Source: Bog-756 sp963710495 (GTDB lineage: Bacteria; Actinomycetota; Acidimicrobiia; Acidimicrobiales; RAAP-2). From it: a stretch of DNA of 64,000 nt. The DNA lies in assembly GCA_963710495.1 (NCBI GenBank), contig CAVQAI010000012.1, positions 496,001 through 560,000 on the forward strand, given 5' to 3'. The notes under the pieces were generated by a model. That model had not been told where the DNA came from, made no database searches, and was given only the letters and a program-made list of their open reading frames with translations. Position numbers and translations under genes: made by a program. Of this stretch, positions 52,010 through 61,581 are shown one piece after another; positions within the stretch are counted from its first letter, which is position 1; each line of letters begins with the position of its first letter.

Positions 52010-52354
52010 ATGACAATCTCAAGCGGGACGAGCGACATCTTGGTCGGAGTCGCCCAGCACGACGCAAGTGCACTCGAGGGCCTGTTCAAAGCGCGCCTGG
52101 ACAATCTGGAGGCTTCGGGGCTCGATCCCAAGACCTACTCGATGGCCAACATCGCCGCCCTCATCGCGGCCGATGCCGCGCCCGCCTCCTACGTCTTTCA
52201 GGTGGCGTTCGCCTTGGAGGCTGGGGTGACTCCCGAGGAGATCCTCGGGCTCCTGGTCGCCCTGAACCCGACCGTCGGCAATGTCCGCATCGTGTCGGCC
52301 GCCGCCGAGCTAGCGTTTGCTCTCGGCATCGAGCTCGATACCGACCAGGACTAG
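52010..52354 (+). CDS. Small all-alpha protein, carboxymuconolactone decarboxylase-like
   Basis: The protein has 114 aa from ATG 52010, with GGAGAG nine bases upstream; the longer start at 51941 lacks a ribosome site. The sequence is helical: FKARLDNLEASGLDPKTYSM, AALIAADAAPASYVFQVAFA, AGVTPEEILGLLVALNPTVG. This order resembles the AhpD/carboxymuconolactone decarboxylase fold, but the CxxC peroxidase motif is absent. Function is not predicted. The SHOCT protein gene follows nine bases later, so the two share an mRNA. Confidence 0.7.
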   Translation: MTISSGTSDILVGVAQHDASALEGLFKARLDNLEASGLDPKTYSMANIAALIAADAAPASYVFQVAFALEAGVTPEEILGLLVALNPTVGNVRIVSAAAELAFALGIELDTDQD

Positions 52355-52363
52355 GAGGTTCCG

Positions 52364-52636
52364 ATGCCATTCGCACGCAGACGACCATTGCTCCGGACTG
52401 CCGCCGTCGGTGGCGTGGCCTACATGGGGTCCAAAGCGGGAACGAACCGAGCAATGCAGCAACAGGCCGCCCAAGAACAGGCGGCCGCCCCGCCACCTCC
52501 GGCACCCGCTCCCGCGGCACCGGCAGCGGGTGCGAACGACCGCATTGCCCAGCTTCAGCAACTGGCTTCGCTCCACGATTCGGGTGCGCTGAGCGACGAG
52601 GAGTTTGCCGCGGCAAAGGCGCAGGTCCTGGCCTAA
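52364..52636 (+). CDS. SHOCT domain small protein
   Basis: The protein has 90 aa. A basic N-terminus and hydrophobic stretch (RTAAVGGVAYMGSKAG) precede an Ala/Pro/Gln-rich linker and the C-terminal SHOCT helix pair, IAQLQQLASLHDSGALSDEE followed by FAAAKAQVL. SHOCT is a short oligomerisation module on many actinobacterial membrane proteins. Likely membrane-associated and co-transcribed with the preceding gene. Confidence 0.85.
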   Translation: MPFARRRPLLRTAAVGGVAYMGSKAGTNRAMQQQAAQEQAAAPPPPAPAPAAPAAGANDRIAQLQQLASLHDSGALSDEEFAAAKAQVLA

Positions 52637-52706
52637 CTCGATCGGACCCGCACCACCGGCGGTCCCCACCCCGCCCCGAGCCGGCGGGCCGGCCCGAAGG
52701 CGAAAT

Positions 52707-53225
52707 TCAGGAGCTCCCGTCCGCCTTGCCCCTCACGGCGCCCGAGTTGGCGCGCTCGAGGGAGCGGTCGATCTCGTCCCAGGCCGCCTCCACGCCTTGG
52801 AACCCCTTGATCCTGGTGAGCTTGCCCGGTTCGAGGTCCTTGTAGACGTCGAAGAAGTGGGCGATCTCGTGAGTCAGGAACGGTGGCAGCCCCTCCAGGT
52901 CGCGGATGGGCTCCCACATCGGGTCGCCACAGGCCACGGCGATGATCTTGGCGTCGGGACCTTTTTCGTCGGCCATCGAGAACACGCCGATCGGCCGGCA
53001 CTCCACCAGGCACCCCGGGAAGGTGGGCTCGTCGAGCAGGACCAGCACGTCCAGCGGGTCGCCGTCCTCGGCCAGGGTGTCAGGGACGAACCCGTAGTCG
53101 GCCGGATAGAAGGTGGCCGAAAACAGGCGACGGTCCAGTCTGATGACACCCCGCTCGTGGTCGTACTCGTACTTGTTGCGGCTGCCCCGGGGTATTTCGA
53201 CCATCACCTCGATCGTTCGGTCCAT
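52707..53225 (-). CDS. ppa: Inorganic pyrophosphatase
   Basis: The protein has 172 aa from ATG 53225 (MDRTIEVMVEIPRGSRNKYE). Family I motifs: EIPRGSRNKYEYD, FYPADYGFVPDT, EDGDPLDVLVLL with the three metal-binding Asp residues, and HFFDVYKDLEPGK. The soluble Mg-dependent enzyme hydrolyses pyrophosphate to phosphate. The ORF is open further upstream, but that part overlaps the divergent ppk1 promoter region and lacks family similarity. Divergent from ppk1, so pyrophosphate and polyphosphate metabolism may share control across 53226-53361. Confidence 0.96.
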   Translation of the reverse strand: MDRTIEVMVEIPRGSRNKYEYDHERGVIRLDRRLFSATFYPADYGFVPDTLAEDGDPLDVLVLLDEPTFPGCLVECRPIGVFSMADEKGPDAKIIAVACGDPMWEPIRDLEGLPPFLTHEIAHFFDVYKDLEPGKLTRIKGFQGVEAAWDEIDRSLERANSGAVRGKADGSS

Positions 53226-53361
53226 GCTCAAAGCTCCGGCGCCCTTCCTGCCGCCCCACCCGGATCCCCCCGGTCCGGGCCTGGCCACCGGCCCATTGTG
53301 GCTCACCCCGCCGCCCCGCCCGACGAGTGGGCCGGTCCAGGCCTGGTTGTATCGTTGCCCA

Positions 53362-55479
53362 ATGAGCGTCGAGACCATCGCCGGGTGGCAGAAGGGCGCC
53401 GGGGAGGGCTCCGAGCCCCGGTTCTTCGCCCGCCAGCTCTCGGACCTCGACTTCAACGACCGGCTGCTCGACCTGGTCGCCGATCAGACGGTCCCCCTCC
53501 TGGAGCGGGTGAAGTTCCTCGTCCTGTTCAGCGAGCGCATCGACGAGTTCTTCCAGGTGCAGGTGGCCGGGTTGCGGAGGCAGGTGGTCGCCGGCATCAA
53601 GTCGCTGGCCCTCAACGGAAGCACCCCCGACCAACTGCTCCGGGATGTCCGGGCCTCCCTGGAACGGATGGTCCGCCGGCAGGAGTCGCTCCTCGTCGAC
53701 GAGCTCGTCCCCGCCCTGGCCGGTGAGGCGATCGAGCTCTGCGATTGGGACACCCTCGGCGAAAAGGACCGCGTCTACCTCCACGAGGTCTTCGACCGAC
53801 TGATCTTGCCGGTGGTGACGCCCCTCACCGTCGACCCCAGCCACCCGTTCCCCTACATCTCCAACCTCTCCTTGAACGTGGGGGTGGAGGTCCGCAGCCG
53901 CACCGACGAGACCTCCAGGTTCGCCCGGGTGAAGGTGCCGCCCAATGTCGACCGACTGCTGCCCCTCGCCGACGGCGACCGGTTCATCCCCCTGGAACAG
54001 ATCCTGGTGGCCTTCCTCGACGAGCTCTTCCCGGGCATGGATGTCGGCGACTCGTGCGTCTTCCGGGTGACTCGTGACGCCGACCTCGCCCTCGACGACG
54101 ACGCGGCCGACGACCTGTTGCTGGCATTGCAGGAGGAGTTGCGACGCCGGCGGTTCCTCCCCGTGGTGCGACTCGAGGTCGACTCGCGGACCTCCGAAGG
54201 GCCGGTCGAGCGCCTGACCGAGGAGCTCGGGCTGGGCCCCGACGACGTCTACCGGTTCGCCGGGCCACTCGGGCTGGAGTGCCTGTGGTCGATCCATGCC
54301 CTCGACCGCCCCGAGCTGCACGACGAGCCGTGGTCCCCCCTCATCCCGGTCGTCCTCACCTCGGTCGAACGGGAGGAGGACTCGAGCATCTTCTCGGTCC
54401 TCGATCGCCAGGATGTCCTGGTCCACCATCCCTACGACTCGTTCTCCGCCTCGGTCGAGGAGCTGGTGAACGAGGCCGCCGAGGATCCCCAGGTGCTGGC
54501 CATCAAGCAGTGCCTCTACCGCACGTCGGGCGACAGCCCGGTGGTCGCAGCCCTGGTCCGGGCGGCCGAGCACGGCAAGCAGGTCGCCGCCCTGGTCGAG
54601 GTGACCGCTCGCTTCGACGAGGAGGCCAACATCGGGTGGGCCCGTGCCCTGGAGGAAGCCGGCGCCCACGTGATCTACGGCGTGATGGGGCTGAAGACCC
54701 ATGCCAAGACCACGCTGGTGGTCAGGCAGGAAGGCGAAGCCGTGCGGCTCTACTGCCATGTCGGCACCGGCAACTACAACCCGAAGACGGCGCGCATGTA
54801 CGAGGACCTCGGCGTGCTCTCCTGCCGGGAGGCCCTCGGCGCCGACGTGACCCGCTTCTTCAACTACATCACCGGGTTCAGCCAACCGCCGCGCTACCAG
54901 GAGCTCGTCACTTCCCCGGGCGGCATCCGGCGGCGGGTGGTCGAGGCCATCGACGAACAGGCCGCGGCCGGTCCGGACGGGCGGATCGTGATCAAGGTCA
55001 ACGGCCTCGACGACGTCCCCGTCGTCGAGGCCCTGTACCGGGCGTCACAGGCCGGCGTGCCCATCGACCTCATCGTGCGGGGGATCTGCTGTCTGCGTCC
55101 CGGAGTACCGGGGCTGTCGGAGACGATCCGGGTCCGTTCGATCGTCGGCCGGTTCCTCGAGCACTCCCGCATCCTCAGATTCGGGGGCGGTCCGGCCGGG
55201 CCGGCGACCTACTACATCGGGTCGGCGGACCTCCGCCGCCGGAACCTCGACCGCCGTGTCGAGGCCATGATCCCGGTGGGTGACCCTGACTCGGTGGCCC
55301 AGCTCGAACAGATTCTCCAGCTCAATCTGGCCGACGATGTCCAGTCCTGGTCGCTCGGCGCCGACGGCGCCTGGACACGGGTCCCCAACCTCACGGGGCT
55401 CTCCGCCCAGCGCTCCCTGCAACTGGCGGCGCTGCAGAGGAGCCTGGCCATGGAGGACCCCCTGGCCTCCACGAGGTAG
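53362..55479 (+). CDS. ppk1: Polyphosphate kinase 1
   Basis: The protein has 705 aa from ATG 53362 (MSVETIAGWQ), the usual length. The N domain begins RFFARQLSDLDFNDRLLDL, continuing LSERIDEFFQVQVAGLRRQV. The phosphotransfer site includes GLKTHAKTTLVVR with the autophosphorylated His and YCHVGTGNYNPKTARMYEDL; LEHSRILRF and SADLRRRNLDRRVEAM complete the second catalytic half. It makes polyphosphate from ATP reversibly at the membrane. Followed closely (16 bases) by a membrane-protein gene. Confidence 0.96.
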   Translation: MSVETIAGWQKGAGEGSEPRFFARQLSDLDFNDRLLDLVADQTVPLLERVKFLVLFSERIDEFFQVQVAGLRRQVVAGIKSLALNGSTPDQLLRDVRASLERMVRRQESLLVDELVPALAGEAIELCDWDTLGEKDRVYLHEVFDRLILPVVTPLTVDPSHPFPYISNLSLNVGVEVRSRTDETSRFARVKVPPNVDRLLPLADGDRFIPLEQILVAFLDELFPGMDVGDSCVFRVTRDADLALDDDAADDLLLALQEELRRRRFLPVVRLEVDSRTSEGPVERLTEELGLGPDDVYRFAGPLGLECLWSIHALDRPELHDEPWSPLIPVVLTSVEREEDSSIFSVLDRQDVLVHHPYDSFSASVEELVNEAAEDPQVLAIKQCLYRTSGDSPVVAALVRAAEHGKQVAALVEVTARFDEEANIGWARALEEAGAHVIYGVMGLKTHAKTTLVVRQEGEAVRLYCHVGTGNYNPKTARMYEDLGVLSCREALGADVTRFFNYITGFSQPPRYQELVTSPGGIRRRVVEAIDEQAAAGPDGRIVIKVNGLDDVPVVEALYRASQAGVPIDLIVRGICCLRPGVPGLSETIRVRSIVGRFLEHSRILRFGGGPAGPATYYIGSADLRRRNLDRRVEAMIPVGDPDSVAQLEQILQLNLADDVQSWSLGADGAWTRVPNLTGLSAQRSLQLAALQRSLAMEDPLASTR

Positions 55480-55495
55480 CTCTTAGGCTTGGGGT

Positions 55496-56005
55496 GTGAG
55501 CGACCGGTCGGCGACCAGCTCGCCGGACAACCCCTCCGGCCCGCCTCCGTCCGCCGAGCGTCGGGCTCGGCGGATGGCCTGGCTCTACAGCGCAGCGGCC
55601 GTGGTCCTGCTGCCCTGGATCGTCTATCTGGCCGTCTCGTTGCCGAAGCGCAATCTCGACCTGCACTACCGGGCGGCGTGGGTCGGCTTCGACCTGCTGC
55701 TGGGTTTCGCCATCGTCCGTACCGCCTACATGGCGCACAAGGTGGATCAGCGCGTGCAGTTCCCTGCCATCGCCACCGCCACGCTCCTCATCGTCGATGC
55801 CTGGTTCGACGTGACCACATCGGCGAACAGGGCCCAGTTCTTCGAAGCCCTGCTGCTCGCCGCCTTCCTCGAGCTTCCCGCCGCCGGCTTCTCCCTGTAC
55901 CTGGCCCGCGAGGTGAACCGGCACATCTGGGACTTGGCCGTAGCCAACCGTTTCGGCGACACCGGTCGGCTCGATCAGCCGTCAGGGGGCGACCCGTCGG
56001 CCTGA
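55496..56005 (+). CDS. Four-helix membrane protein, function unknown
   Basis: The protein has 169 aa from GTG 55496. A proline-rich N-terminus of about 25 residues precedes four transmembrane helices (WLYSAAAVVLLPWIVYLAVS, AAWVGFDLLLGFAIVRTAY, QFPAIATATLLIVDAWF, FFEALLLAAFLELPAAGFSL). Conserved-looking polar residues inside helices are W-x-G-F-D and DAWFD. It follows ppk1 by 16 bases and is probably in the same operon. No family name is assigned. Confidence 0.75.
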   Translation: MSDRSATSSPDNPSGPPPSAERRARRMAWLYSAAAVVLLPWIVYLAVSLPKRNLDLHYRAAWVGFDLLLGFAIVRTAYMAHKVDQRVQFPAIATATLLIVDAWFDVTTSANRAQFFEALLLAAFLELPAAGFSLYLAREVNRHIWDLAVANRFGDTGRLDQPSGGDPSA

Positions 56006-56053
56006 GGGCCCGGGCCCGGCGACGGGCGGGGTCGCCCCGGGCGGGACCCCGCC

Positions 56054-57019
56054 TCAGGCGACGATCTTGTCGATGCGGGCGAGCACGTCTTCGGTGAGCT
56101 TGGGCAGAACCTCGACGGCGCCGAGGTTCTCCCGGACCTGCTCGACGCGGCTCGCCCCGGTGATCACCGATGACACGTGAGGGTTCCGGGCGCACCAGGC
56201 GATGGCGAGCTGGGCCAGGGTGCAGTCCAACTCGTCGGCGATCGATCGCAGGGAGCGGACCTTCTCGCTCCGCGCCGGATCGGTGAGCAGGCCCTCCAGC
56301 CACTCGTAGCCGGGCAGGGTGGCCCGCGAGTCCTCGGGCACGCCGTCGAGGTACTTGCCGGACAGCAGTCCCGAGCTCAGCGGGCTCCACGTGGTGAGCC
56401 CCAGTCCGATGCCTTCGTAGAGCGGCGCGTACTCCTTCTCCACCCGGTCCCGCCACAGCAGGTTGTACTGGGGCTGCTCCACCACCGGTTTGTGGAGATG
56501 GTGGCGGTCGGCGATGTCCCAGGCCTCACGCAGCTCCATGGCCGACCACTCGGAGGTGCCCCAGTAGTGGGCCTTCCCGCTCGAGATGATGTCCGACATG
56601 GCCCAGACCGTCTCCTCGATGGGGGTCCCGGGATCGGCCCGGTGGCAGTAGAGCAGGTCGACGAAGTCGAGGCCGAACCGCTCGAGGGATCCGTCGATGG
56701 CCTGCAGCAGGTACTTGCGGTTGAGGGTGTGCTCCATGTTCACGCCGTGGTGGATGCCCCAGAAGAGCTTGGTGGAGAGCACGTAGCTGTGCCGGGGCCA
56801 GCCGAGGGCGGCGATGGCCCGGCCCATGATCCGCTCGGACTCCCCGGCCGAGTAGGCCTCAGCGTTGTCGAAGAAGTTGACCCCGCCCTCGTAGGCGGCG
56901 GCGAGGCAGTCCTCGGCCCGGCTGCCGGCCAGTTGAGGGCCGAAGGTGACCCACGAGCCGAAGGACAGCACGCTGACCTGGAGTCCGGTCCTGCCCAGTC
57001 GCCGGTATTCCATGGCCAT
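56054..57019 (-). CDS. Aldo/keto reductase
   Basis: The protein has 321 aa from ATG 57019 (MAMEYRRLGRTGLQVSVLSF). The catalytic tetrad is visible: Asp in FFDNAEAYSAGESE, the Tyr in AYSAGE, Lys in VLSTKLFWG, and His in LLYCHRAD. SVITGASRVEQVRENLGAVE is the NADPH-phosphate pocket. The type is that of the Kv-beta-like/YghZ reductases acting on small carbonyls. The long upstream ORF extension to 57289 is unlike the family. Single-gene unit, convergent with the membrane-protein gene at 55496. Confidence 0.93.
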   Translation of the reverse strand: MAMEYRRLGRTGLQVSVLSFGSWVTFGPQLAGSRAEDCLAAAYEGGVNFFDNAEAYSAGESERIMGRAIAALGWPRHSYVLSTKLFWGIHHGVNMEHTLNRKYLLQAIDGSLERFGLDFVDLLYCHRADPGTPIEETVWAMSDIISSGKAHYWGTSEWSAMELREAWDIADRHHLHKPVVEQPQYNLLWRDRVEKEYAPLYEGIGLGLTTWSPLSSGLLSGKYLDGVPEDSRATLPGYEWLEGLLTDPARSEKVRSLRSIADELDCTLAQLAIAWCARNPHVSSVITGASRVEQVRENLGAVEVLPKLTEDVLARIDKIVA

Positions 57020-57101
57020 GTGACGCCTCCTGGTCGGGTCCGGACCGATCCTAGGGTCCGTCCCTCTCCCGATGTCCGGCCGGTCGGGGAGCCCGGGACG
57101 A

Positions 57102-58280
57102 TCAGATGGCCGGACCCGCCACCGTAACCAGGGTGCCGATCGGGGTGAGGGGCCAGAGCTGGGCCGCCTGGGCGATGGGCATCTCCACGCACCCGTTGCT
57201 CTGGGGCGATCCGTAGGAGGCCCGCACGAACCCGTGAAGCGCGTCGCCGCCGTTGAAGTAGCTGGCCCAGGGGACGTTGGGGTCGTCATAGGTGGATCCG
57301 TCGGGGTTCGTCCCCTTCATCTCCGAGCTGGTTACGTGCTCGAAGACCGGGTAGGTGCCGTCCACCGTGTCGGCCCCGGGGGCGCCCGTGTTCACCGCGA
57401 TGTTGACCATCACCGGAGCGCCGTTCTCGAACAGTGTGAGCGCTTGGGGCAGCTGTTTCGAGACGAACACGTAGGTGTACGGGTCGCCGTTCACCCGACC
57501 CGAGGCCACGTCGGCGAGCAACGCCGACCACACCCGTCGCCCGGCCAGGCCGTCGGCGCTGAGGCCGTGCTGGCTCTCGAAGGACATCACCGCGCCTTTG
57601 GTGATCACGTTCTCCGATCCCTCGGCCCACAGGGAGGTCAAGTCGGGCGGGGTGCCCGGCCACCGCCAGGCGAAGGTGCCCGTCTGGGCGGTGGCCGCCT
57701 CGATGGGGGAGGCCAGCCCGCCGGCGGCGGTGAAGGACAAGGGAAGGTAGTTGAGCTGGGCGAGGAGCTGCTGGAGCCGCTCCGTGCTGGCTTGGGCGAC
57801 CGAAAAGGTGACCGTCACCGGTGCGGCGAGCTCCGCTCCCCCCTTGCCGTGGGGACCGGCGGCGCCGGCCGGGAAGACGAGCGACTCGGTGGTGGTCGGG
57901 ATGAAGGGGGCGGTGGCGGCGAAGGTGAAGGTCGACGGGCCGACCTGGGTCCAGGTGCCGCTCACCGGGGGATCGAAGGCCGGCAGGCCGGCCGGCCCGG
58001 CCGCCGGCGCCGACAGATGGACCGTCACCACCTGGTCGGAGGGCACGTCGGTGGTGCCGTTGGCCGGGGTCGTGGACAGGACGGTGAGCGGCGCAGGCGC
58101 CGCCGCCGGCGCGGTGGTCGATGTGGCGCCGGCCCGTCGGGCCGAGCCCGGGCCCGACGAATGCCGGCCGGCGATGAACGCCCCGAGCCCGATCCCGACC
58201 ACGGCGAGGACGACCGCCGCGCCGAGGGCGACACCCCGGCGGCGGCGGGGAGGTGGCTTGAGGATCTGGTACTCGACCAT
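57102..58280 (-). CDS. L,D-transpeptidase with Ig-like and peptidoglycan-binding domains
   Basis: The protein has 392 aa from ATG 58280 (MVEYQILKPPPRRRRGVALG). A single membrane anchor (about 16-38) is followed by an Ala/Thr/Pro linker, a Big_5-type Ig domain (LTVLSTTPANGTTDVPSDQV), a peptidoglycan-binding repeat with SFESQHGLSADGLAGRRVW, and the YkuD catalytic domain. The active site has HGFVRASYGSPQSNGCVEMP, i.e. catalytic His and Cys. It makes 3-3 crosslinks in peptidoglycan outside the membrane, as in mycobacteria. The upstream extension of the ORF to 58697 is the antisense of the divergent amidase. Confidence 0.92.
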   Translation of the reverse strand: MVEYQILKPPPRRRRGVALGAAVVLAVVGIGLGAFIAGRHSSGPGSARRAGATSTTAPAAAPAPLTVLSTTPANGTTDVPSDQVVTVHLSAPAAGPAGLPAFDPPVSGTWTQVGPSTFTFAATAPFIPTTTESLVFPAGAAGPHGKGGAELAAPVTVTFSVAQASTERLQQLLAQLNYLPLSFTAAGGLASPIEAATAQTGTFAWRWPGTPPDLTSLWAEGSENVITKGAVMSFESQHGLSADGLAGRRVWSALLADVASGRVNGDPYTYVFVSKQLPQALTLFENGAPVMVNIAVNTGAPGADTVDGTYPVFEHVTSSEMKGTNPDGSTYDDPNVPWASYFNGGDALHGFVRASYGSPQSNGCVEMPIAQAAQLWPLTPIGTLVTVAGPAI

Positions 58281-58428
58281 CGGGATGCGATTCCGGGGAG
58301 GGTGGGCGCCAGAGGATGGGGAAGCCCGTGATGGGAGCGTACCCATTCGGGTGGCCGAATCCACTTCACCGCCCTCGACCTCTGGCGGCCCGGTGGCCGC
58401 CCGCAACCGGGCACTAGCGTGAGGCGGC

Positions 58429-59883
58429 GTGGACCTCGACTTCGTCACCGCCGGTGAGCTGGTTCGGGCCCTGGGCGAGCGGCGGGTGTCGAGCCGCGAG
58501 GTCCTGGAGCACGCCCTGGCCCGGGTCGAGAAGTACAACCCGGCCCTGAACGCGGTGGTGGCGCTCGATGGCGAGCGCGCCCGTGAGGCGGCCGACGCCG
58601 CCGACACCGTCACCGCCTCCGGTGTCGCCCTCCCGCCGTTGCATGGGCTCCCGATGACGGTGAAGGACGTCTGGGAGACCGACGGGCTGGTCACCACCTC
58701 GGGGGCCCCCGAGCTCCGGAACTACGTGCCCGACCGCGATGCCCTGGCGGTGAGCCGGCTCAAGGCGGCCGGGGCGATCATCTTCGGCAAGACCAACACC
58801 CCCCTCTACGCCGGTGACCTGCAGACCTACAACGAGGTGTACGGCGTGACCAACAACCCGTGGGACACGGCACGGACCGTGGGCGGGTCGTCGGGCGGCG
58901 CGGCGGCGGCGGTCGCCGCCGGGCTCACCCCGGTCGAGCTGGGCAGCGACATCGGCGGCTCGATCCGCAACCCGGCGCATTACAACGGCGTCTACGGCCT
59001 CAAACCGTCCTGGGGCGTCGTCCCGAGCCGAGGCCACATCCCCGGGCCGCCCGGCACATTGGTCGAGGCCGACGTCAACTGCAACGGGCCGTTGGCTCGC
59101 AGCATCGACGATCTGCGGCTGGTGCTCGGCACCATCGCCGGCCCGCTGCCCGAGGACGCCGCCGCCTGGCGCCTCGAGCTGGACGAGGGCCTGGTCCCCG
59201 TGCCGGGCCGCCTCCGGGTGGCGACGGTGTTCCACGAGGGTGGGGACCTCGTCCCGTTGTCGGCGGCGGTGCGGGCCAGCCTCGATGACTTCGCCGCCCG
59301 TCTCGGCGACGCCGGGGTGAGCGTCGACACCGTGTCCCTGCCCGTCCCACTGGCGGACGGCCTCCGTTCCTGGGAGGAACTGGTCCTGCCCATCATCGGG
59401 TCCACCTTTCCCGACGACGTCTATGCCGCCTTCGCCGAGCTCGAGGCTCTCGAGGGGGACGATCTGGCCGCCGTGGCAGCGCGGTCCCTGGCCGGCCGCT
59501 ACCGGTCCTGGGCCGGGGCCGACGGGCTAAGGCAGCGCCAGCGTGCCGCCTGGGCCGGGTTCTTCGAGCACTACGACGTCGTGCTGGCCCCGGTCATGCC
59601 GACCGCCGCCTACCCTCACGACGTCGAAGGCGAGATCACCGACCGGTCCGTCGACGTCGACGGCACCGCCGTGCCCCACATGCTGATGATGGCCTGGATG
59701 GGGGCGATCGGGTCGGTGCTGCTGCCCGTGGTGACGTTGCCCGTCCGGCGCACGCCCGAGGACCTCCCGGTGGGCGTGCAGGTGATCGGCCCCTTCCTCT
59801 CCGATCTCCGCCTGCTGCGGATCGCCGGTCTCCTCGACGAGATGGCGGGCGCCGGGTTCACGCCTCCGCCGGGATTCGGCTGA
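58429..59883 (+). CDS. Amidase signature family hydrolase
   Basis: The protein has 484 aa from GTG 58429. The Ser-cisSer-Lys triad is clear: Lys in HGLPMTVKDVW, cis-Ser in RTVGGSSGGAAAAVAAG, and the nucleophile Ser in GSDIGGSIRNPAHYNGVYGL. These enzymes hydrolyse amides such as those of fatty acids, aryl acids or indole-acetamide; the pocket residues do not point to a substrate. It is divergent from the transpeptidase and convergent with the aldehyde dehydrogenase gene, four bases apart at their 3' ends. Confidence 0.93.
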   Translation: MDLDFVTAGELVRALGERRVSSREVLEHALARVEKYNPALNAVVALDGERAREAADAADTVTASGVALPPLHGLPMTVKDVWETDGLVTTSGAPELRNYVPDRDALAVSRLKAAGAIIFGKTNTPLYAGDLQTYNEVYGVTNNPWDTARTVGGSSGGAAAAVAAGLTPVELGSDIGGSIRNPAHYNGVYGLKPSWGVVPSRGHIPGPPGTLVEADVNCNGPLARSIDDLRLVLGTIAGPLPEDAAAWRLELDEGLVPVPGRLRVATVFHEGGDLVPLSAAVRASLDDFAARLGDAGVSVDTVSLPVPLADGLRSWEELVLPIIGSTFPDDVYAAFAELEALEGDDLAAVAARSLAGRYRSWAGADGLRQRQRAAWAGFFEHYDVVLAPVMPTAAYPHDVEGEITDRSVDVDGTAVPHMLMMAWMGAIGSVLLPVVTLPVRRTPEDLPVGVQVIGPFLSDLRLLRIAGLLDEMAGAGFTPPPGFG

Positions 59884-59886
59884 GCT

Positions 59887-61332
59887 TCACAGCGAGCCCC
59901 GGCGGTGAACCCGGGGGCGGGTGAATGCGGCCATGCCCTCGACGCCCATCTCGACCCCCAGGCCCGATTCCCCCCAGCCGCCCATCGGGGCGAGATGGTC
60001 CATGGCGGCCATGCCGTGGGCGTTGGTCCACACCGTTCCGGCCCGCAGTCGGGCGGCCACCCCGTCGGCCAGATCGGCATCGCCGCTCCAGATGGAGGCG
60101 CACAGCCCGAAGTCGGTGTCGTTGGCCGCCGCCACGGCGTCGTCCAGGTGGCGGTAGGGCAGGAGGGGCAGGGCCGGTGCGAACTGCTCCTCGCGCACGA
60201 GTGAGGCTTCCGGGTCGGGGGCGACGACCAGTGCCGGTGACACGGTCCATCCGTCGGCTGTCCCGGTGACGGCGGCGGGACGGACGACCTCGCGGGCCCC
60301 GGTGGCGGCCTCGGCGATCATGTGCTCGACACGGTCCCGGGCGCGCTGGGTGTGCACCGGGCCCATGGTCACCCCCTCCTCCAGGCCGTCACCCACGACG
60401 GTGCGGGAGAGGCTCTCGACCAGCGCGTCGCGCCAGTCGCCGAGCCGCTCGGCCGGAAGGTACAGGCGTTTGATGGCCATGCAGACCTGCCCGGAGGTGG
60501 CGAAGGCGGCTTCGAGCAGGCGGTCGGCCAGGCGGGCGTCGGGCTCCAGGTCCGGGCCGACGATGGCCGGGTCGTTCCCCCCGAGCTCCAGCACGACCGG
60601 CCGCAGATGGGGAGCGCAGGCGGCCAGAACCGACCGTCCGGCTGCGACCCCGCCGGTGAACGACACCATGTCGAGCCCGGGATGGGCCACGACGGCGGCG
60701 GCGAACTCCGGGCTCGGGCCGTTCAGGGAGTTGAGCACCCCGGGGGGCAGGCCGATGGCGATGGCGGCGGCCAATTGGAGGACCGCTCCCGGACAGGTGG
60801 GCGGGGTCTTCACCACGGCCGTGTTGCCGGCCAGCAGGGCGGGCAGGATCTTGTTCCCCATCACGGCAGCCGGCCAGTTGAAGGGCAGGACCGCCCCGAC
60901 GACCCCGTGCGCCACGGGATGCACGATGGAGGGGCCGGCCGGGCGCGGCTCGAGCGCTTCGGCCATCAGCGGGGCCAGGGCCTCGAGCATGCCACCGGTG
61001 GTGGCCAGGTCGAAGAGCGCTTCGACCTGGATCTTCCCGTGCTCCCGGGTCAGCCGGGCGGCGGCCGCGTCGAGGTCCAGCCCCTCCTGGGCTCGTGCGC
61101 AGGCGCGGCGCAGGCAGGCGAGGCGGCCTTCGAAGCCGAGGGCGTCCCACTCGGGCTGGGCGCGGCGGGCGGCGGCCACGGCTTCGTCCACCTGGGCCGG
61201 CGAGGCGGACGGAGCTTCCAGCGCGACCTCCTCGGAATGGGCCGGGTTGTACACGGAGTAGGTCCCCTCCGCCCCGGCCACCGGTGCGCCCCCGATCACG
61301 AGAAGGGCCTCGTCGGTCGTCTGCTGGGTCAT
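59887..61332 (-). CDS. Aldehyde dehydrogenase family protein
   Basis: The protein has 481 aa from ATG 61332 (MTQQTTDEALLVIGGAPVAG). Motifs: VLPFNWPAAVMGNKILPALLAGN, KTPPTCPG (NAD pocket), FTGGVAAGRSV, LELGGNDPAIV with the general-base Glu, and SGQVCMAIKRLYLP with the nucleophilic Cys. It oxidises an aldehyde to the acid with NAD(P). A longer start (to 61608) would run across the promoter of the divergent lipoprotein gene. No partner gene tells the substrate. Confidence 0.94.
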   Translation of the reverse strand: MTQQTTDEALLVIGGAPVAGAEGTYSVYNPAHSEEVALEAPSASPAQVDEAVAAARRAQPEWDALGFEGRLACLRRACARAQEGLDLDAAAARLTREHGKIQVEALFDLATTGGMLEALAPLMAEALEPRPAGPSIVHPVAHGVVGAVLPFNWPAAVMGNKILPALLAGNTAVVKTPPTCPGAVLQLAAAIAIGLPPGVLNSLNGPSPEFAAAVVAHPGLDMVSFTGGVAAGRSVLAACAPHLRPVVLELGGNDPAIVGPDLEPDARLADRLLEAAFATSGQVCMAIKRLYLPAERLGDWRDALVESLSRTVVGDGLEEGVTMGPVHTQRARDRVEHMIAEAATGAREVVRPAAVTGTADGWTVSPALVVAPDPEASLVREEQFAPALPLLPYRHLDDAVAAANDTDFGLCASIWSGDADLADGVAARLRAGTVWTNAHGMAAMDHLAPMGGWGESGLGVEMGVEGMAAFTRPRVHRRGSL

Positions 61333-61581
61333 GTCCACGCTCCCCCGGCTGGTCGCCCGCCCGTCTGACCGGGCCATCCCTCCGCCGGCCTCCGTGACCC
61401 CGACGGCCACTCCGACGCCGGCGCTCCACCCACCGTCTGGCCGGATCGTACTCCCGCAACGCCCGAACGAGCCCTCGATCGGGGGACTCGACCCGTTCGA
61501 CCGAAGAGGTCGGCGACCGGGGGCAATCCCGAATTCGCCGACCGCACGTAGTACCGACGGACCAGCGGAAGGAACGACGGT

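Noticed and set aside
58414..59235. Minus-strand ORF opposite the amidase
   Set aside because: Amidase motifs on the plus strand are complete; the other frame is biased and featureless.
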